Below are positions 24,136 through 28,393 of a stretch of DNA of 28,393 bases, in pieces (the first letter of the stretch is position 1; each line of letters begins with the position of its first letter). Under the pieces are notes generated by a model that had not been told where the DNA came from, searched no databases, and saw only the letters and a program-made list of their open reading frames with translations. A program made the position numbers and the translations under genes. The DNA comes from JBCBKZ01 sp039026975. Lineage in GTDB: Bacteria > Bacteroidota > Bacteroidia > J057. Location: positions 1-28,393 of the forward strand of contig JBCCLI010000028.1 of the NCBI GenBank assembly GCA_039026975.1. The letters run 5' to 3'.

Positions 24136-24726
24136 CTATTGGTTAAGGGGTTCACAATATTTCTCTAAGAGTTCTTGCTTAAGTGTATCAAGGTCCATGG
24201 CCTCTTTGAAGATCATGTACCTAAGACCGATACCATCCAAAACTGCGATAAGAAAATTCGCTTCTAGCTTGGGATTAGGAATTCCTGCCCCTGCTAAGAG
24301 ATTTTCGAGTAGCGGCATATTAGCATGATACTTAGCTACTATCATGTCAGTAATGGCTGGGAACTGATCTAGTTGGAGGGATAACTGCATGAGTAGGCGG
24401 TTATGATGCGGCTGACTTTTGATATAGTCAAAAGAGATATCTAGCATTTTCTCCAGACTCTTTTGCGGATCATCAATGGCCTCCATTTCCGCTATATAAT
24501 CATCTCCCTCTTTAAAGGCTTCCTTAATAATTCCGATTAGGAGGTCCTCTTTACTCTCAAAGTAGCGGTAGATGAGGCCCTTGGCTACCTCAGCTTTTTT
24601 AGCTATTTGTTGGATGGTGGTATTATGAAATCCCCTTTCCGCAAACAACTCAAGGGCAGCGGAGAGGATCTTCTCTCTGCTTTGTGTGCGCATTTCCTGC
24701 CATTGTGCTTCAGATCGTGGACTCAT
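24136..24726 (-). CDS. TetR/AcrR-family transcriptional repressor
   Basis: A 196-residue DNA-binding regulator. The N-terminal helix-turn-helix is MRTQSREKILSAALELFAERGFHNTTIQQIAKKAEVAKGLIYRYFESKEDLLIG (about 12-65), with the family pattern throughout. The C-terminal ligand-binding part is helical and ligand-unknown. It is the first gene of the minus-strand operon, 2 bases ahead of the LolA-like carrier gene, so it probably controls its own transcription and that of the transporter. A motif like a half operator lies at 24740-24753 beside a near-consensus -7 box. Confidence 0.94.
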   Translation of the reverse strand: MSPRSEAQWQEMRTQSREKILSAALELFAERGFHNTTIQQIAKKAEVAKGLIYRYFESKEDLLIGIIKEAFKEGDDYIAEMEAIDDPQKSLEKMLDISFDYIKSQPHHNRLLMQLSLQLDQFPAITDMIVAKYHANMPLLENLLAGAGIPNPKLEANFLIAVLDGIGLRYMIFKEAMDLDTLKQELLEKYCEPLNQ

Positions 24727-24739
24727 AAGCTTTTATGGA

Positions 24740-24759
24740 TGAACGGTCAGTCAATAATA
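24740..24759 (-). promoter_or_regulatory. Possible promoter and TetR operator of the export operon
   Basis: On the minus strand TATTATTG (24752-24759) differs from TAnnTTTG at one position. Next to it lies TGACTGACCGTTCA (24740-24753), a partial dyad with TGA and TCA at its ends, of the kind bound by TetR regulators. It would block the start of transcription, which falls near 24746. Inference from position and pattern only. Confidence 0.35.
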
Positions 24760-24878
24760 CGGAAAGTTTTTGAGAATGTTGAATGTAAGCGGAATTTTGT
24801 GGGGAGGAAGGCAGTGGGAGGAGGGGAAAGAAGATCGTCAGCCACTATGGAAAAGAGAGTAGAGCGTTTCAGGTGTTT

Positions 24879-24904
24879 GCGGTCGAGACATTCGACCGCT
24901 AGCG
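24879..24904. repeat. Nested palindromes upstream of the DUF6985-like gene
   Basis: GCGGTCGA at 24879-24886 pairs with TCGACCGC at 24892-24899 around GACAT: a perfect 8-bp stem. It is followed and partly overlapped by the palindrome CGCTAGCG at 24897-24904. It is GC-rich in an AT-rich stretch and may be a dispersed REP-like element. Confidence 0.5.
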
Positions 24905-24988
24905 AGAGGGAGCCAAAGGCCAAAATCCTTCATAAATGTATTTCCCCCTTTAAACGTTTACTGTTCACGGGACTCAATATTAAAGCGA

Positions 24989-25510
24989 ATGAAAATGACC
25001 AGGGAAGACATATTGCTCAATAGTATCTGGACTTCCGGAAAGATGATGGTTTATTCAGATTTTTTTAGGCAAGAAGTCCAGCTCAGTTTATTTACTTCTG
25101 ATTTCAACCTAAAAAATACCAAGCACATCATTTCTGAGAAATTTGTGGAGACGTTAAATGATTTTCTCAACCTATCAGAAAATTCTAAGCCGCTAATAAA
25201 GCAACTTCTGTACAAGCATTGTGTAGCATGCTGCGAAAATATTTCCTATGGATTTGATCCGTTGGAAGGAGAAAGCGAAATGCAAGCAAATTTGCGAGAA
25301 TTTGGTATCAACAATGAAGAAGATGCCTTTGAAAAAATCAGCCTTAATCATGTAGTCATTGAGGAAAATAAGCTGAGGAATAACCGTTTTGTGAGGCTGG
25401 TTTTTTATCCTGAGTGGGAGAATGAACATGGCTGTGAGCTAATTCTCAGAAATGGTGAGTTACTTGACCATTATGGAGAAATTGATACTTATCTAGGGCA
25501 ATTTGATTAA
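24989..25510 (+). CDS. DUF6985-like small protein
   Basis: A 173-residue soluble acidic protein without signal peptide. The C-terminal part, FVRLVFYPEWENEHGCELILRNGELLDHYGEID, fits the DUF6985/DUF2004-type pattern (W-E-x-EHG-E-I-F-x-G-K), while the N-terminal segment (YSDFFRQEVQLSLFTSD) fits the first strand of the same group, some members of which neighbour toxin genes as immunity-like proteins. The family call is from pattern memory. ATG at 24989 is followed by a second at 24995; either may be used. It lies in an AT-rich stretch between the palindrome and mazEF, without an obvious partner on its strand. Confidence 0.5.
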   Translation: MKMTREDILLNSIWTSGKMMVYSDFFRQEVQLSLFTSDFNLKNTKHIISEKFVETLNDFLNLSENSKPLIKQLLYKHCVACCENISYGFDPLEGESEMQANLREFGINNEEDAFEKISLNHVVIEENKLRNNRFVRLVFYPEWENEHGCELILRNGELLDHYGEIDTYLGQFD

Positions 25511-25641
25511 CACTATCTTGGTTTAGGTGGCATGTCTTGGCTGGAAATAGACGCCAGTATATTTAGAAAATAAGCCCAGTCAAAATAGCGTTTCAGGTAT
25601 TCATGCTTAAGGCAATATACAGCTGTCGAAGAGGGATTAGC

Positions 25642-25965
25642 TTATCTTACAAATGTTTCTTCAATTACACTCTTTACCTCTTTTACTTCTGGATTAGATA
25701 GACGCCCCAATATTTTCAAAATTCTTTGTTTATCAATGGTTCTTATCTGATCGATCACTACCCACCCAATTTTATTTTCGTGCTTTACCTCAACTCTAGT
25801 TGGATAATCTCTTGACTGGGTGGTCATGGGGGCTATGGTAACTGTTCTCAGGTATTTGTTCATCTCATTTGGGGAAATGATGGCACATGGCCGTGTTTTC
25901 TTGATTTCACTGCTGACAGTAGGATCCAGATTTACAAGCACAATTTCGTATTGATTCAATTCCAT
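25642..25965 (-). CDS. mazF: MazF/PemK-family toxin (mRNA interferase)
   Basis: A 107-residue toxin of the MazF fold, an endoribonuclease that cuts single-stranded mRNA at short motifs. It shows YEIVLVNLDPTVSSEIKKTRPCAIISPNEMN, with Arg25 in the TRPCAIIS motif, and TIAPMTTQSRDYPTRVEV, with Thr48 at the second catalytic position, then GWVVIDQIRTIDK with the conserved DQIRT. The full length and all key residues are kept. It overlaps the end of mazE by 10 bases, which couples translation so that antitoxin is made first. The cleavage motif cannot be predicted. Confidence 0.95.
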   Translation of the reverse strand: MELNQYEIVLVNLDPTVSSEIKKTRPCAIISPNEMNKYLRTVTIAPMTTQSRDYPTRVEVKHENKIGWVVIDQIRTIDKQRILKILGRLSNPEVKEVKSVIEETFVR

Positions 25966-26201
25966 TCCTCAACATTTTCCTCTTCAAAAATGGAATCAAT
26001 TAGTAACTCGTCATCACCGTTTTCGTGCATGCTTTTAAAAGCTTCTTCCCATTCTTTTCTGGGTTGGTCTATAGGTTTGATAATGATAAATCCTTTTTCA
26101 AGAATGAGCTCTACTTTATCTTTAATGTTATATTTCTCAAGCAAGGTTTTACTTAGCCTCAGACCTTTTGAATTCCCGATAGGGACTATTGATACTTCCA
26201 T
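25956..26201 (-). CDS. mazE: MazE-family antitoxin (AbrB-type)
   Basis: An 81-residue antitoxin: an AbrB/MazE swapped-hairpin DNA-binding domain (1-45, MEVSIVPIGNSKGLRLSKTLLEKYNI followed by KVELILEKGFIIIKPI) and an acidic C-terminal tail (46-81, ending EEENVEEWN) that fits the toxin groove. As in its relatives it should bind its own promoter alone and with the toxin. A perfect -7 element lies 26 bases upstream. Its end overlaps mazF by 10 bases. Confidence 0.93.
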   Translation of the reverse strand: MEVSIVPIGNSKGLRLSKTLLEKYNIKDKVELILEKGFIIIKPIDQPRKEWEEAFKSMHENGDDELLIDSIFEEENVEEWN

Positions 26202-26226
26202 AATACAGTTATAGGCAATGTAATTA

Positions 26227-26234
26227 CAAAGTTA
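26227..26234 (-). promoter_or_regulatory. Bacteroidota -7 promoter element of mazEF
   Basis: The minus strand reads TAACTTTG, a perfect TAnnTTTG. It predicts transcription starting near 26220 and a leader of about 20 bases to the mazE ATG at 26201. The expected -33 TTG is not seen. Confidence 0.6.
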
Positions 26235-26336
26235 TTACTTTTTTGTCTAAAATCTTAATCTGTTTTAGGCCTAAGATCGAGGGTTTGGCCTTTGGGAAAT
26301 AGGATGTAATGGATGGCTATTATTGAAAACATTTTA

Positions 26337-26693
26337 TCATTCGACGTTTTCTTTAATATAGGTTAGGATTGAATCTTTATCCAGAGACTTACCTATTTCT
26401 GGATTGGCAAAAAGAACCACCTTGGGGGTGTAGCTCGATTTTGAAGATAAGGCCTTGTACAGTTCGTCTTGAGAAGTAATTATATTTTCTATTTCGGAAC
26501 TATCTTTTGCTTCACGTAAGACTATTGCATTGATGAGCATTGTTTGATTAGGAATGGTATTAGCAATTCCCTTCAATTCTCCCAGTACACTTGAAGATTT
26601 AGCTAATTGTTTTAAGATTGGAATTGTCTCAATTTGATCTTTTGGAGGTGGTAGGTATGGAAGCTTGTTTGGTTGTGGGACTTCTTGTCTCAT
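26337..26693 (-). pseudogene. Truncated Fic-family protein, N-terminal inhibitory part only
   Basis: A 118-residue product. Residues 8-80 match the Fic N-terminal domain: LPYLPPPKDQIETIPILKQL, LGELKGIANTIPN, and INAIVLREAKDSSEIENIITSQDELYKA. The inhibitory helix motif (S/T)xxxE(G/N) is kept as Ser65-Glu69-Asn70. The Fic AMP-transferase core with HPFx(D/E)GN is missing; after residue 82 comes an unrecognised 36-residue tail ending in a stop at 26337-26339. No Fic core is found in the bases downstream in any minus frame I inspected. Full-length relatives have about 350-380 residues. It may be a decayed gene or a free antitoxin-like fragment. Confidence 0.7.
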
Positions 26694-26895
26694 AACGATA
26701 ATATATGCACTAATAATACAGTTTTTGGTACATAATCCCTATTTAAGGAAAGGAAAAGAGGTAAGTTCTCACCCCATAAGTCTAATGTTTTCACAGAAAA
26801 GGAACGTCAGTAGTTTTAGCAAATAAGCCTATTCACCTAGCTTTTCAGATCTTTAGGTTTGACACAATCTACAGCTAGCTAGATACCTGATTCAT

Positions 26896-27837
26896 TTACC
26901 TATCCATAAACTCCCTGATATATCCAGCTACTACCTCAGCATGTGTATGCAGAATCCAGTGGTCAGCCTCGGGGACTTCTTTGACGGTTAAGTCATCACA
27001 AAACTCGTGAAGAGATTTTTTGACATCTGGCAAGAGGGCTGTATCCTTCATGCCCCAAATCAATAGATGGGGAACTGACACCCGAAACTTTTCTCTTGTA
27101 GCACCATACAGAGGGGCTTCGGGTAAAGCTTGTCCCATGACAGGAACCACAATGGGCGAGGCTTTGTACCAGTTAATCATAGCCTGTAGTCTTTCCGCAT
27201 TTTCCCATGCCTTCCTAAACCTGTCTTTTACCTCCTCTGTCAACCAGGAATCAGTAGCGTGCTGATACATTCCCTCAAATGATGACTGAAAATCATTTGC
27301 TGCTGAGGCTTCACCAGCCTTTTCTTCTCTTAAGGTATGGAAGTATTGGCTAGCTTCTGCCTGTAGAGGATTATCTATTAGGGCTTCCTGCAGACAGATA
27401 GGATGTGCTCCATTGGCAATGATAAACTTATCAATGAGCTGAGGAAAGGAAAAAACGGCAGCATACGCAATGGAGGCCCCGAAATCATGGCCAGCCAGCG
27501 TAAACTTTCGTTTTCCGAAGAAAAGGGTGGTGAGTTCAATCACATCTGCCACTAGATTTTTGGCCACATAGTGTTCTGAACCTACTGGCGCATCCGTTTT
27601 ATTATAGCCCCGTTGGTCAGGGACAAGCATGAAGTACTCCTCTCCTAATTCTCTCATAATGCCTTCCCAACTCATCCAGAACTCAGGAAAACCATGCAAG
27701 CATAGGAGCGGTTTCCGGGTATCCTGAATGGGCGAGCCTTGGTAAGGGGCTCCATTGTGGAGTACATGAAAGGTTATGCCATTTGCATGGATAAATTCGG
27801 ACCTAAACCCTTCCGGGATATGCGTTTCTGTTTCCAT
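26896..27837 (-). CDS. Alpha/beta hydrolase, epoxide hydrolase/dehalogenase-like
   Basis: A 313-residue cytosolic enzyme with the full alpha/beta-hydrolase set: oxyanion LLCLHGFPEFW (48-54), PDQRGYNKTDAP, the nucleophile elbow AGHDFGAS with Asp118 (an aspartate nucleophile, as in epoxide hydrolases and haloalkane/fluoroacetate dehalogenases), charge-relay Asp265 in IWGMKDTALLP, and His293 in EADHWI. A cap domain occupies about 150-240. Substrate unknown; candidates are epoxides or halogenated acids. I start at the ATG at 27835-27837; the frame extends to a TTG at 27858, in which case the hairpin at 27839-27858 would be coding. It follows the epimerase gene by 26 bases. Confidence 0.85.
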   Translation of the reverse strand: METETHIPEGFRSEFIHANGITFHVLHNGAPYQGSPIQDTRKPLLCLHGFPEFWMSWEGIMRELGEEYFMLVPDQRGYNKTDAPVGSEHYVAKNLVADVIELTTLFFGKRKFTLAGHDFGASIAYAAVFSFPQLIDKFIIANGAHPICLQEALIDNPLQAEASQYFHTLREEKAGEASAANDFQSSFEGMYQHATDSWLTEEVKDRFRKAWENAERLQAMINWYKASPIVVPVMGQALPEAPLYGATREKFRVSVPHLLIWGMKDTALLPDVKKSLHEFCDDLTVKEVPEADHWILHTHAEVVAGYIREFMDR

Positions 27838-27838
27838 A

Positions 27839-27858
27839 TTGGGATACTGATATCCCAA
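27839..27858 (-). promoter_or_regulatory. Hairpin over the hydrolase ribosome-binding region
   Basis: TTGGGATA and TATCCCAA form a perfect 8-bp stem with a 4-base loop, ending one base before the hydrolase ATG. The upstream epimerase gene stops at 27864. Such a stem would sequester the initiation region and might make hydrolase translation depend on ribosomes arriving from the epimerase gene. Confidence 0.4.
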
Positions 27859-27863
27859 TGATA

Positions 27864-28393
27864 CTATCTTTTTAGATCAAACAGACTAAATCCATCTGCT
27901 TTTGGTTGATAGCCAACTTTTTCTATTGCCTTAGTGATGTCCAGTCGTTTGTATCGATTATCTGAAATGGCATTAAGCACCTCATACTGGATATTGTCTG
28001 TTTCTATACAACCCTCCAATAATTGGTTACAATCATCTGGATGTAAATAGGCGCTTAGATCTCTTGCGTTCATTTCCGTGAAATCTGCTGGAAATTCATA
28101 GGCTCCTATACGTAAGCAAATGGCTGAAATCCCGTGATTGTACGCATAGTATGCTGCTAACGACTCCCCAAAGCACTTGGAAACCCCATACAGGTTTTTG
28201 GGCCTCACCAGCATATCTGAGTGTATCTGGATATCTGTGGGGTAGCTTTCTATGGTTTGGGCACTACTGGCGAATATCAATCTTCTGCATCCAGCCTTTA
28301 CAGCGGCCTTAAAAATATGTTGGGTGATCCTGATATTTGTGTTCAGGACTTCGTCTGCTTCAGAAAGGTCTACTAAGCCTGCTAAATGAATGA
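27864..28393 (-). CDS. Extended SDR epimerase/dehydratase (partial, cut by window edge)
   Basis: The frame is open to the window end, so the N-terminus with the Rossmann GxxGxxG motif lies beyond 28393. The visible 176 residues start IHLAGLVDLSEADEVLNTNI, the usual strand after the cofactor domain, then RRLIFASSAQTIESYP with the catalytic serine, and YGVSKCFGESLAAYYA with the YxxxK pair, AICLRIGAYEFP, and a closing FSLFDLKR. This is the NAD-dependent UDP-sugar epimerase / uronate dehydrogenase group of extended SDR enzymes; the substrate is unknown. An ATG at 28278-28280 falls in the middle of the domain and is not the true start. It probably shares a transcript with the hydrolase. Confidence 0.88.
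   Translation of the reverse strand, partial: IHLAGLVDLSEADEVLNTNIRITQHIFKAAVKAGCRRLIFASSAQTIESYPTDIQIHSDMLVRPKNLYGVSKCFGESLAAYYAYNHGISAICLRIGAYEFPADFTEMNARDLSAYLHPDDCNQLLEGCIETDNIQYEVLNAISDNRYKRLDITKAIEKVGYQPKADGFSLFDLKR

Noticed and set aside
24607..25023. 138-codon plus-strand open frame
   Set aside because: It is antisense to the TetR gene in its first part, crosses the palindrome and overlaps the better-supported gene at 24989.

Overview
The window reads as chromosomal DNA of a Bacteroidota member, most probably of the Cytophagales type. The evidence is the DUF4295 (bL38) small ribosomal protein beside rpmG, families largely confined to this phylum (DUF5723-like barrel, DUF6702-like protein next to HupE/UreJ and an M1 peptidase), two perfect matches to the Bacteroidota -7 promoter element (TAnnTTTG) in front of rpmG and mazE, and start sites that mostly lack a Shine-Dalgarno sequence. 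The genus assignment is inference. No rRNA, tRNA, insertion sequence or CRISPR array is visible.

Layout. 1-1541: the end of an outer-membrane-type protein, dispersed palindromic repeats, a lipoprotein gene broken by a 4-bp tandem duplication, and a gene-poor stretch holding a two-copy direct repeat. 1542-4912 (-): a large lipoprotein and a DUF5723-like barrel in one operon. 5021-5468 (-): rpmG and the bL38 gene with promoter and a strong terminator. 5436-6175: a 740-base gene-free stretch with a chain of stem-loops ending in an intrinsic terminator, a candidate structured RNA. 6176-8796 (+): lipoprotein, small membrane protein, and the bifunctional NAD(P)HX repair enzyme. 8864-10715 (-): a metallo-beta-lactamase-fold hydrolase with a small partner, and a methyltransferase. 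10934-15126: a four-helix membrane protein, the DUF6702-like protein on the opposite strand, and HupE/UreJ plus M1 metallopeptidase. 15161-18594 (-): an 800-residue GAF protein and a bestrophin-type channel.

18898-24726 (-) is the most coherent system: TetR regulator, periplasmic LolA-like lipid/lipoprotein carrier, two FtsX-type permeases, their ATPase and an outer-membrane barrel, in transcription order and nearly all overlapping or within a few bases. Together they look like a trans-envelope export or lipid-trafficking route. The one large gap, between the second permease and the ATPase, holds a 14-unit degenerate hexamer array inside a transcript stretch almost free of C.

24727-26693 is an AT-richer accessory stretch: palindromes, a DUF6985-like small protein, a mazEF toxin-antitoxin pair and a truncated Fic protein that keeps only the N-terminal inhibitory part. 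26896-28393 (-) holds an epoxide-hydrolase-like alpha/beta hydrolase and a sugar-nucleotide epimerase-like protein cut by the window edge.
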